Positions 43,749 through 53,106 of a DNA stretch of 64,000 nt are shown piece after piece. The first letter of the stretch is position 1. The number at the start of each line of letters is the position of its first letter. The DNA comes from Pseudoips prasinana. Taxonomy: Eukaryota > Arthropoda > Insecta > Lepidoptera > Nolidae. The stretch is taken from assembly GCA_951640165.1 (NCBI GenBank), contig OX621257.1:5715201-5779200 (forward strand), given 5' to 3'. A program made the position numbers and the translations under genes. The notes beneath the pieces are model-generated. The model saw only the letters and a program-made list of their open reading frames with translations. It had not been told where the DNA came from and searched no databases.

Positions 43749-44065
43749 GTACATATAATAAAATCGTAGGAAAGTCAAAACTGTACATTGAATATTTTTA
43801 AAAAGGTTATTCGGGGCGTGATCTACGATCGATATCGAAGCCAAAAATATAGTTTTTAGAATTTTTGTCTGTGTGTCTGTTTGTCTGTATGTATGTCCGG
43901 GCTAAACCCAAAAAGTACTGCATGGATTTACTTCAAATTTTGCATGAATATTACTAAGAGGTTGGGTCAACATATAGGCTACATATTATCACGCTATCAC
44001 ATACGGGGGAGGAGTTGTGATAATTTATAAAATTTAACACGGGTAAAACCGCGGGGTACAGCTAG
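43749..44065 (+). mobile_element. Non-autonomous Helitron, family H
   Basis: ACATATAATAAAATCGTAGG near the start (first bases altered), the standard body and ACACGGGTAAAACCGCGGGG with one hairpin change; CTAG at 44062-44065. It ends about 750 bases upstream of the huckebein TATA box. Confidence 0.86.
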
Positions 44066-44815
44066 TAATGTATAAAATTGTTCTTATACTTATTTAACAA
44101 ATTTAATACATTGACTTTGATAGTTGAACAATAAGGCGAATTTTAGTTTCATAATATCAGCCGAAAGACCTCCAAGTCGTAAATGTCAAGTTATACAACA
44201 ATAAAAAGGAAATTAAAAATGACATACATTGGAAAAAATTGCATACTAGCTTGTGTCTGACGAAAAGCAAATGAAACATGATAATAAGGAACCTTGATTT
44301 AATCCCGTTGTATTAATATTAAAAGCTCCCAATGGGATAATGAAATTAAATTGTTAACTCTCCCATAAACCACTAACAATGCTCATACATAGCACATGCG
44401 TAAGCACATAACATTCATATAAATTGGGAACCGCAACAATTGCAAAAACCATTAAAACAAACAGGATTGCAGCTGCGAGCGGAGTCCACTCGAGCGTAAC
44501 GCTCGGCCCCCGGGCCCGCCCCCCGACCGTGCACAAAAATCAACATAAATAACAATACACACCCCTATCTCAGACACTATGACACCTCAACAAATATAAA
44601 ACGACATAAAAACAAAATCAACAAATTTTGAAACTCCCCTATGTGTATTCGAACATAAAACTCAAAATGCCGCGAACGCTTCCCACCATTCCAGAAAAAA
44701 TAAGTCCACATCAAGTGTGCAACAATTGAAAAATATTTCGTCTCTTTCATCCATTCAATAGATACAGATCCCTCTACTTTTGGGAGCTTTTATTAAATTT
44801 ATTGTCAAAGGAATG
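44066..44815 (+). promoter_or_regulatory. Upstream region of huckebein
   Basis: The last stretch before the gene is largely free of recognised repeats, apart from a possible 30-base RTE tail at about 44150. It includes a GC-rich patch with the palindrome GAGCGTAACGCTC (44492-44504) and CGGGCCCGCCCC, and one TAATCCC motif near 44297 of the type bound by Bicoid/Otx-class homeodomains. Assigning enhancer function to any of these is inference only. Confidence 0.4.
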
Positions 44816-44852
44816 TATATAAAAGTTGTTGAAATGAAAAAGGGTCTCAGTT
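44816..44852 (+). promoter_or_regulatory. Core promoter: TATA box and initiator
   Basis: TATATAAAA at 44816-44824 and TCAGTT at 44847-44852, an arthropod initiator. With A of TCAGT as +1 (44849) the TATA box starts at -33, within the usual range. This gives a leader of about 40 bases before the ATG. Confidence 0.7.
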
Positions 44853-44888
44853 CCACTTCTGTCGTGTGTGAGTCTTAAGTGTTTAGAA

Positions 44889-45800
44889 ATGTTTTCCGAG
44901 CAAAGTTACTCGAGGCTGTTCAGGCCTTGGGATGTGAGTGATAGTAAAGACGAAGAACAAAAGAAATGTGATATTACCACAGATATACAAACAAAAACAA
45001 AGAAAAGGAAAATTGATGAAATTAAAAGGGAAAATCGTTTGCGGAAAATTCGCGGAACTTTTAAAAAGTCCGACCCCAGCCAAGATTCTACTGTATCGAC
45101 CACTACAGGAGACGCCGATGATCATCATCTGAAACTAACTCCAACTGAGGCAAACCCCGTTGAAAAACTAACGTTATGCTGTGATAGACTTTTAGAAGAA
45201 CCCGAAAAGAAAGAAAAGACAGATAAGCCAAAGGAAATTAACATGACTCCTCCACCGTACCCTCAGCAACCACATATATCAGCTTACAGTCCAACTTTAG
45301 TGCCCGATTATCTACCAACGGATTTAGCACACGCCTTAGGAGTTCCAACGACGGACCCTCTTCTCCTCGAATCTCTAGCCCAAGGATACGCAATGGAACT
45401 AGAATACGCAAGGATCCTCCACCAAGAGAACGAGGCTAAGTTAATCGCGCGGAAACAAAGGCCAAAGAAATACAAATGCCCGCATTGCCATGTGGGTTTC
45501 TCCAACAATGGTCAACTAAAAGGTCACATACGGATCCATACAGGAGAAAGACCTTACAAATGCGACGAGAAAGACTGCGGGAAGACCTTCACAAGGAACG
45601 AGGAGTTGACGAGGCATAAAAGGATACACTCTGGTGTTCGTCCTTACCCTTGTTCCACTTGTGGGAAGAAATTCGGAAGACGAGATCATTTGAAGAAACA
45701 TACGAGGACACATTTTGTACAAGCCGAGAGGATGATGCCAGTTTTTGTGCCGTTGTCAGCGATGCCTCATGTTGGGTTTCCATATTTGTATGGGTATTGA
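44889..45800 (+). CDS. hkb: Huckebein-like C2H2 zinc finger repressor, intronless
   Basis: Start at ATG 44889 gives 303 residues; a GTG-initiated extension to 44868 is not supported. An FRPW motif at residues 11-14 (SRLFRPWD) is the type used by Huckebein to recruit the Groucho corepressor. A lysine- and acid-rich linker and a proline-rich segment (TPPPYPQQPH) follow. Three tandem C2H2 fingers lie at 195-217 (C197, C200, H213, H217), 223-247 (C225, C230, H243, H247) and 253-275 (C255, C258, H271, H275), joined by TGERPY- and SGVRPY-type linkers. The helices QLKGHIRIH, EELTRHKRIH and DHLKKHTRTH resemble the Sp/Egr-like fingers of Huckebein. A short tail ends FPYLYGY. In Drosophila huckebein is a terminal gap gene that patterns the ends of the embryo; its role here is inferred. 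No intron signals are needed to read the frame. Confidence 0.85.
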   Translation: MFSEQSYSRLFRPWDVSDSKDEEQKKCDITTDIQTKTKKRKIDEIKRENRLRKIRGTFKKSDPSQDSTVSTTTGDADDHHLKLTPTEANPVEKLTLCCDRLLEEPEKKEKTDKPKEINMTPPPYPQQPHISAYSPTLVPDYLPTDLAHALGVPTTDPLLLESLAQGYAMELEYARILHQENEAKLIARKQRPKKYKCPHCHVGFSNNGQLKGHIRIHTGERPYKCDEKDCGKTFTRNEELTRHKRIHSGVRPYPCSTCGKKFGRRDHLKKHTRTHFVQAERMMPVFVPLSAMPHVGFPYLYGY

Positions 45801-46212
45801 AAGGTTTGCCTAAACTAGTTCTCAGTGAACCTAGAATACAAGGGATCAATTAATTTGTGGTATATTATATTTTAAAACATATGGGTATGTTTGGAAATTT
45901 TGTTGAGACCAAGTTTTTATAGAATTTATAGCATTACCTACTCCATATATCAATGCAAAAAATTTAAATATTTCGCAACATATAAGAAAAGCCACAATAT
46001 TTTGTAAATAAGAAAGAAATAAGAAGTGGAGTATAGATAAATATGAAGGAATGTATGAAAATAATAATATAGGTACTAGATATATTTTGTAAAACTGTTA
46101 CCTAATAACTACTATGTCATAGTTTGTAAAAGAGCTTACATTTTTTAAATGTGTGAGAGGGGTTGTGTATTATAATTATTAAAAATATTCTAAATAAATA
46201 TATTTTTCTAAC
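45801..46212 (+). other. huckebein 3' untranslated region with poly(A) signal
   Basis: AT-rich, with AATAAA at 46193-46198 and a T- and GT-containing stretch downstream, consistent with cleavage near 46210. Confidence 0.55.
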
Positions 46213-46518
46213 AAATGTCGTCTATTCATTTCTATTTGGTACTGTCGAGTTGTTTAAGCCGCCCAATGCGCTATCGACATCACTTGTTTTCTAATAACTA
46301 AATCCGGTTCCAACAGCCTAACGTCTCCGTAGCGCAAAGCCGCTAAGAATTAAACCACATTTGCGCACCTATTTTCGCGCCTATTTACGTTCGTCAATTG
46401 TTTTCGTATCAGTGTGCCCAATTACTAGTTATGAGTGATTATATTTCTACTATTTATTAATTTAGATGACAAATTATCTAGTATTAAGCAACGTTGTGCG
46501 TAAGTATCATATTAAGAA
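46213..46518. other. No recognised feature
   Basis: Unassigned sequence between the huckebein 3' end and the next dispersed repeat. Confidence 0.4.
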
Positions 46519-46710
46519 ATTTTGGCGCCAACGTGGAAAAAGATGCATTGACGCATTGTTTCATTTTCAAAACTTGGTATGAATTCGAGTTTTTATATGT
46601 AAATATGGTGTATTTTTAGACATAACATCTTGGACAACGTTACACAAGTGGAGGAAAGTGCGATATTGCCGAGATAGTGATTTTCCGTGTTGATTCGAAA
46701 ACTCCATAGA
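46519..46710 (+). repeat. Dispersed repeat with GGCGCC end (copy 3)
   Basis: TTTTGGCGCCAACG, TTTCATTTTCAAAACTTGGT, ACACAAGTGGAGGAAAGTGC and ACTCCATAGAAG, in the same order as 25165-25440. Confidence 0.72.
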
Positions 46711-47302
46711 AGTAGTAGTTTTTTTTAATATTTTTTTTTTTAATGACAATGCCCGCACTAGGGAATGGACCTACTTAACTTGACTTTGACTGAGAATATG
46801 ACTAAATGAGGAAAGTGTTGCATATGCTATAATGAGGCCAATATTTATTGCGATTGAAGGCTTAAATATCCTTATGATACTTTTTAAATTTATATATTAT
46901 TATTTTTAAAAGCATCATATTATATATAATATACACAAAAGTATACAAACTAACTTGCAAAAGATCTTATAATGTTCAATACTAGGTTAAGACTTAACCA
47001 CAAAACTAGTTAAAATACAATATATTATAAACTGTCAGGAAACTGTTAGATATGAAATTAAAATATATACGATGTAATTTTTCTCGCTAAGTATATTTAG
47101 CAAAACCATTATTTATTTATTAGCACACCAACAGTATAATTACATGGAAACAATACATATTACACTGATAATATAGCACTTATGTAGTAACTACCCAACT
47201 TACAGGTATGCATGGCATTGATTTTAATAACATTTAAATTTGGGATTCACAAACAATAACCTACAACGTTACCTAAACTGATAAAGAAAAAAAAACAACT
47301 AA
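46711..47302. other. Unassigned AT-rich sequence
   Basis: Long T and A runs, no recognised gene or repeat. Confidence 0.4.
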
Positions 47303-47968
47303 TAAATTAAACATGACTAGTATTATTCAAAAGAAAGGTGGTTTCAACACATATATAACATGTTTTATGCCAGGTTATTTTTATATCAAATGAGGAGTCT
47401 GATTCATGCGGAAGGTTTATTGTATTGGCTATAAATTAAATTAAACATGACTAGTATTATTCAAAAGAAAGGTGGTTTCAACACATATATAACATGTTTT
47501 ATGCCACGTGATTTTTATATCAAATGAGGAGTCTGATTCATGCGGAAGGTTTATTGTATTGGCTATAAATTAAATTAAACATGACTAGTATTATTCAAAA
47601 GAAAGGTGGTTTCAACACATATATAACATGTTTTATGCCACGTTATTTTTATATCAAATGAGGAGTCTGATTCATGCGGAAGGTTTATTGTATTGGCTAT
47701 AAATTAAATTAAACATGACTAGTATTATTCAAAAGAAAGGTGGTTTCAACACATATATAACATGTTTTATGCCACGTTATTTTTATATCAAATGAGGAGT
47801 CTGATTCATGCGGAAGGTTTATTGTATTGGCTATAAATTAAATTAAACATGACTAGTATTATTCAAAAGAAAGGTGGTTTCAACACATATATAACATGTT
47901 TTATGCCACGTTATTTTTATATCAAATGAGGAGTCTGATTCATGCGGCAGGTTTATTGTATTGGCTAA
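47303..47968. repeat. Tandem array, five units of 134 bp
   Basis: The landmark ACATGACTAGTATTATTCAA recurs at 47311, 47445, 47579, 47713 and 47847, exactly 134 bases apart. Units include AAGAAAGGTGGTTTCAACAC and GAGGAGTCTGATTCATGCGG. They differ at only a few positions (for example GCCAGGTT, GCCACGTG, GCCACGTT; CGGAAGG versus CGGCAGG in the last). Near identity means recent expansion or homogenisation. No coding capacity. Confidence 0.95.
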
Positions 47969-48149
47969 AATATGGCATGTAGATGTCGGAAGAATCATGG
48001 AGATGGAGCTTTACCGACGTGCGCAAACAGAAATATTAAATGCGAAGTCTGAATTCTTATTAATTTCCGGTAATATTTAAATGATATAACACTTCTTTTC
48101 CTAAGATTTTCAATCGAGACCTAATAGATGCATATTAGTAGGTCTTGAT

Positions 48150-48345
48150 CGATAACTAATACTATCATTACTATTATAAAATCAATTTTATAAATGTTTT
48201 AACAATCTGTGTACCTACATATCTATAATATGTAACTAGAAATATTATGTATACCTACTTAACTGTATTACTACAAACATGTTCTGACTATTTACAAGCG
48301 CTTTTTTAAAGTCTACGTGAGTAAAAACCTTTCTTAATTTTTTTT
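48150..48345 (+). repeat. Dispersed retroelement 3' region (R family), truncated
   Basis: CTACAAACATGTTCTGACTA and GTCTACGTGAGTAAAAACC, matching the right half of 8225-8590. Confidence 0.72.
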
Positions 48346-49163
48346 ATTTTAGTCTCTGTTGAGATTATCCGCCATGGCCGAAATTAGGCCATCATCACTA
48401 TTATTATTATTCAGTATTATTGAAAAAACGTATGTTCAGTCACTACAATCGAACTATTCCCTACTACACTGGAATCGAAGTATACCCTCAAAATCATACA
48501 CACTACAAGTATTTTTTTTACTATAACAAATTATTCAGTTAATTTTTGCCAAATCTAACTTAAACACTTAAACTTACGTTTAAGCCAGCCTGAAAGACTA
48601 GATTGAGTAAATATTAGATAATTATTAGTTAAAAATATACTTGATCCCTAGACACTTTTGATGTGTACACATGTATTCAAACTTGAAATCTCCCAAGTTG
48701 CCTCGAAAACTTCGATTCGCTTCCATCTTAATAGAAAACGGGTACTAAAGAAGCGTCTTTAGAATCAGTTAGAAATATCATAAGAGCCTTCACAACATTA
48801 CAAAGGCAAAGAATTGCGATTCGCCCTTAAAAGTATTACAAAATCGATTTATCATCCACGTGAATCGATATTGCGAACAAAAACTTGCGCAAATAATACT
48901 TACTAGAGTGCGGATTTCCGGCGTATGAATGGAGATAGGAACTTACAAATACAGACATACGATTTGTATTGATCATGTTTTGACTTCTGCGTCAATTGAA
49001 GAAACGTTACAAAAAGCATGGACACTTGCATTGATAAAGGAATTTTGAGAAATTATTATGACATGAGTTCAAACATGTAGGCGGAACTAACTGAATGGTT
49101 TCTATTAACCTCATCAAGTTCCAGTAATCTAAAAATAAACGTGGTCTTAGCCAAATTCGACGG
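48346..49163. other. Unassigned sequence with a SINE A remnant
   Basis: CCGCCATGGCCGAAATTAGG at about 48370 is the end of SINE family A, followed by ATT repeats. The rest has no recognised gene. Confidence 0.45.
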
Positions 49164-49413
49164 TCACCGTAGCCTAGTTGGTAGTGCTCCTGCCTACGAA
49201 GCTGGTGGTCCTGGGTTCGAATCCCGGTAAGTGCAAATATTTGTGTGATGAGCACGAATATTTGATTCTGAGTCATGGATGTTTTCTATGTATTTAAGTA
49301 TTTATCTATCTATATAAGTATGTATATCGTCGCCTGGTACCCATAGTACAAGCTTTGCTTAGTTTGGGGCTAGGATGATCTGTGTGACATTGTCCCTAGA
49401 TATTATTATTATT
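49164..49413 (+). repeat. tRNA-headed SINE, family C
   Basis: Head CACCGTAGCCTAGTTGGTAG, B box TGGGTTCGAATCCCGG, body GTGATGAGCACGAATATTTG and ACCCATAGTACAAGCTTTGC, tail ATTATTATTATT. The 3' body is shared with family B although the head differs. Confidence 0.87.
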
Positions 49414-49884
49414 AAATATAGGTAATCATCACTAGAGATCGGACATTCATTATCAGTATTGGGAACTGGTTCGCCCTATGCAAGGATGACTAAAATTGTG
49501 AACAGTTATAGTGACGTTATTGATTTACACGCTGATCCCTGCACTAAACACAAAGACGTTATAAATCGTCTCTTAAATTCTGTTAAATATTACTGTTATT
49601 TATACTTGATAATATTTTTTTTTTCTCTTTTACCATATTTTTATTTGAAATTTGTAAATATGTTATTTTTTTATTAGAAATTTTTAATTATGTAGACTAG
49701 TTAATAATAGTTAAGAAGTTCTAAGATATTAGTTATGTTTAACTGTGCCATTGTTTTGTACACTTGGAGTTTACCTATAAGTAATAAGTTATACTGCAAT
49801 TGTTACTTATATAATTAGTTATGTTTAAAATGAGCTTGTATAAACTTGTTGTTGGTGAACCTAAAAAAATAAATAAAAAAAATC
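49414..49884 (+). repeat. LINE C-terminal remnant and 3' end with A-rich tail
   Basis: A short frame includes VNSYSDVIDLHADPCTKHK with no domain recognised. The 3' portion, CTATAAGTAATAAG and TTGTTGGTGAACCTAAAAAA, matches the 3' end near 41340-41465. Confidence 0.5.
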
Positions 49885-50120
49885 ATATCAGCCGAAAGAT
49901 ATCCACTGCTGGACAACGGCCTCTCCCAAGTATCTCCACAATTGCCGGTCTCGCGCTATCCGCATCCAGCGACCCCCACAAGATCGTCGGTCCATCTTGT
50001 AGAAGGCCTGCTCACGCTGCGTCTTCCGGTTCGTGGTCGCCACTCAAGAACCTTTTTGCCCCAGCGGCCGTCGGCTATGTGCCCTGTCCACTGCCACTTC
50101 AGCTTGACAATTCTTCTGGC
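49885..50120 (-). repeat. RTE-type LINE 3' end (inverted)
   Basis: ATATCAGCCGAAAGATATCC, GGTCTCGCGCTATCCGCATC and TCGTCGGTCCATCTTGTAGA. On the minus strand it encodes the same tail as 58452-58657. Confidence 0.78.
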
Positions 50121-50197
50121 TGTGTCGCTTTTTCAAAGATTCTAATTCATTTATTACATTTGTGTGGAATCGTCAATATTTTTTTATCCTACCGTGC

Positions 50198-50455
50198 AGT
50201 ACATAATATCTGGGGACAATGTCACACAGATCATCCTAGCCCCAAACTAAGCAAAGCTTGTACTATGGGTACCAGGCGACGATATACATACTTATATATA
50301 TACAATATAAATACTTATATACATAGAAAACATCCATGACTCAGAAACAAATATTCGTGCTCATCACACAAATATTTGCACTTACCGGGATTCGAACCCA
50401 GAACCACCAGCTTCGTAGACAGGAGCACTACCAACTAGGCTATGGTGACCGTCAA
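50198..50455 (-). repeat. tRNA-headed SINE, family C (inverted)
   Basis: Plus strand: AACTAAGCAAAGCTTGTACT, CGTGCTCATCACACAAATAT, then the head ACCAACTAGGCTATGGTGAC. Reads as a mirror of 49164-49413. Confidence 0.87.
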
Positions 50456-50771
50456 AGTGCATGACGTGGCAGCTACTGAGAAACACTGCCAGAAAACTCA
50501 GTAGGCTACTTTGTTAGCCTGCGGATTTCAGCATTGCTAATTCGATCTCTCAGGTAAACTCCAGGCATATAACCTAAAGTTAATTTCTGGGTAACAAAAG
50601 CAGCTTCTTATGATATTTTTAATTCGACAAAAATCACTGGCATTAGGCACTGGCACTGGGTTGCGTGACGACGGAGAGACGCGTGTGAGAGCGGGAGTGC
50701 AGATCTGCACCATCATGCAGATTTTTCCACACGAACGTGCGGAGTTGCTCTATAGTCATGCCTAGAGACCA
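50456..50771. other. No recognised gene
   Basis: Unassigned sequence; the frame at 50643-50846 (minus) overlaps the SINE head and is treated as chance. Confidence 0.35.
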
Positions 50772-51018
50772 CAACGGGCCGGTTGGTGGTGGGTTCAGCA
50801 GGTCGTTCGGGTTTGATTGGCACCCACGACAGATATTTGCGTGCATTAATATGTCTGTTTGTGCTGAGTCAGGGTGTTCTTATCTATATGTATAAGTATA
50901 TACTTATTTCAAAAGAAAAGTAGTATATCAGATGTCTGGTTTCCATAGTACAAGCTCTGCTTAATTTGGGATCAGATGGCCGTGTGTGAATAATGTCCCT
51001 GGATATTATTTATTAATT
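50772..51018 (+). repeat. SINE family B, divergent head
   Basis: GGGCCGGTTGGTGGTGGGTT, TGTCTGTTTGTGCTGAGTCA and CATAGTACAAGCTCTGCTTA, tail ATATTATTTATT. Confidence 0.8.
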
Positions 51019-51026
51019 TTGTAGTG

Positions 51027-51263
51027 TTATTCGTTTAGAACTGTTTTTTCAAATTGCTTCATGACTTTCGATTTCGAGTATAAATCGCTCGACATCGAGA
51101 TCCATTTTGAAATAGTTCGTCTAGTAGCCCTGTCTAAATCACGCACGATACTGCAGAACTCGGTACGGAGGTACGTGTTTCTCCGCATGTAGGCGCTAAC
51201 ACTGCGCGAGAATGCGTTTTCTGTGTAACACACAGACATTGCAAATGACTTAAGATCACGCAC
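51027..51263 (-). other. Unrecognised 78-codon open frame
   Basis: An open frame in a locally GC-richer patch, encoding a basic peptide (for example IVRDLDRATRRTISKW). No family was recognised; no splice context is clear. It could be a decayed transposon fragment or chance. Confidence 0.25.
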
Positions 51264-51310
51264 GCCCGCGCTACGCTGCGTGAGGCGGTGCAGTGTGCGA
51301 ATCGCCTAAA

Positions 51311-52321
51311 AGTAGGAAACAGCAAGTTGTTATAGGGCAACTGTCATTTGTGACTAATTAGGTTTATTACATCTGCCGGAAAATACACTTAAATTTGAAA
51401 TTCCCGGTATCGCGGGACGTTTCCGATAAAAAGTACCTATTTGCCATATTATTCAATATCTCTGCTCACAGTGTGTCTAATTAAGTAGAAATTATGAACA
51501 ACAGTTTACTCTATGACATATACCTAACTCAGATATAATGGATATGCTGTATGGAATTTTATGACTTCATATCATTTTATCACTCTATCTCTGACAAGTA
51601 CAAGAGTATATATAAGCTCTAAATATACAAAAGAAGATCCCCTTAATATTACCACATAAACCCATAATTACTACTTAACAAAAAGCAATAAATTAACGAT
51701 TGTCTATTTTGGGTCAGCACAAAATAAATTCATGTGAAACGAAATCAATTGAGTAATTTTTGTAGTTTTAATATTTTAAATCCATTAAAAACAAACTAGC
51801 ATCAAAAAATCACATCTTCTAATATTAGTTTAGATTTCGATTTCAACATACTACTCTTAGAAATTCGTTTGACACATTACGTCATGATACCCAAAAAATC
51901 TCTGTACAAAAGAAGATCCCCGTAACATTAACACATAAACCCCTTACTAAAAACCAATAAATTAACGATTGCCCATTTTGCGTCAGCACAACAAACAAAT
52001 TAGCAACTTTCTCACGTTCCAATGCCCCAGTTATATATACAAATACTTAATAATAATATTAAGACGAATTAACGACGTCCGTTTACTCAGCAGGGCTCTT
52101 TTAAAAGAAAGTGAAATATTTTTACACTGGGCAACACTGTTTAATTGGCTGAATGAGGTGTTGTCATTGCGCGCCGCGTGACGTCCATTGTAGGATTGCG
52201 ACTTCCGTTAGCTAATTCACGAATAAAATTTTGGCCAAATTAAGTTTTAAGTATTAAATCGAAGGTTTCGTCTATCGGTCGGTAAAATAAGCTGCAACGC
52301 TACCATATCTATAGGTGCATA
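51311..52321. other. AT-rich stretch with a local duplication
   Basis: A segment near 51628-51723 (AAAAGAAGATCCCCTTAATA, AATAAATTAACGATTG, TTTGGGTCAGCACA) is repeated in the same orientation at about 51905-51992 (AAAAGAAGATCCCCGTAACA, AATAAATTAACGATTG, TTTGCGTCAGCACA). The 70-codon frame at 51969-52181 has no recognised motif. Confidence 0.55.
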
Positions 52322-52621
52322 TCTATACATATAATAAAATCGTAGGAAAGTCAAAACTGTACATTGATTTTTGTTAAAGGATACGTGGGGCGTGATCTAC
52401 AATCGATATCAAAGCTAAAAATATAGTTTTAAAATTTTTGTCTGTTTCTATGTATGTCCGGGCTAAACTCAAAAAGTACTGCATGGATTTACTTCAAACT
52501 TTGCATGAATATTACTAAGAGGTCGGGTCAACATATAGGCTACATATTATAACGCTAACACCTACGGGAGATGTGATGATTTATAAAATTAAACGCGGGT
52601 AAAACCGCGGGGCACAGCTAG
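52322..52621 (+). mobile_element. Non-autonomous Helitron, family H
   Basis: TCTATACATATAATAAAATC start, CGCGGGTAAAACCGCG hairpin, CTAG end at 52618-52621. Confidence 0.88.
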
Positions 52622-52683
52622 TAACATATACAGAAGATCATGATTCGAGCGTTGATCTTAACTCGGAATTGGGATTTCAAATA

Positions 52684-52793
52684 TAAAATAAAATAAATAT
52701 CTTGGGACAATTGTCACACCGGCCGGCATCTGAACCCAAACTAGTCAGAACCTGTTCTATGGAAAACTGACAACTTATAAAAATACTTTTTAC
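52684..52793 (-). repeat. SINE family B 3' body fragment
   Basis: AATATCTTGGGACAATTGTC, CAAACTAGTCAGAACCTGTT; the head half is missing. Confidence 0.65.
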
Positions 52794-52798
52794 ATTCG

Positions 52799-52872
52799 AA
52801 ATCATCATCATATCAGCCGAAAGATGCCCACAGCTCGACATAGGCCTCACCAAAGATCTCCACAATTGCCGG
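52799..52872 (-). repeat. RTE-type LINE 3' end, part left of the Gypsy insertion
   Basis: ATCATCATCATATCAGCCGA, then ATCTCCACAATTGCCGG. The sequence continues after the Gypsy element at 56524 (CCGGTCTTGCGCTATCCGC), exactly as it does uninterrupted at 49885-50120. Confidence 0.82.
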
Positions 52873-53086
52873 TGTAGCAGCTCATACTTACGTATTGATA
52901 TACATACTCTTCGGCAATTAGCTGACTGTCAAGTATCACTGTCAAGTGAAAGAAAATGTGTTTTAGTTTCTGTAGATAACGTGTAATAATAAGTTAGTTT
53001 GAAATTAAATATATATTGTTAACCCATAGATATACATTAAACACAGATCGTTATTCGCCGTTTTACTTACCACAAGCCCCGCAATA
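52873..53086 (+). repeat. 5' LTR of the Gypsy element
   Basis: Starts TGTAGCAGCTCATACTTACG, ends AAGCCCCGCAATA. Identical to the 3' LTR at every position compared by eye. Confidence 0.93.
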
Positions 53087-53087
53087 T

Positions 53088-53105
53088 TGGTGACCCCGCG
53101 TTCAA
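53088..53105 (+). promoter_or_regulatory. Candidate primer binding site
   Basis: TGGTGACCCCGCGTTCAA directly after the 5' LTR. It starts with TGG, complementary to the CCA end of a tRNA; which tRNA was not determined. The leader to gag is only about 20 bases. Confidence 0.65.
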
Positions 53106-53106
53106 A

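Noticed and set aside
44868..44888. Upstream GTG start for huckebein
   Set aside because: Animal genes normally start at ATG; the ATG at 44889 keeps the FRPW motif near the N-terminus and fits the short leader.
47303..47968. CRISPR array
   Set aside because: Units are contiguous 134 bp tandem copies with no variable spacers, and the DNA is eukaryotic.
49821..50339. 172-codon gene on the plus strand
   Set aside because: It runs through a LINE tail, an inverted RTE end and an inverted SINE, so it is a chance frame across repeats.
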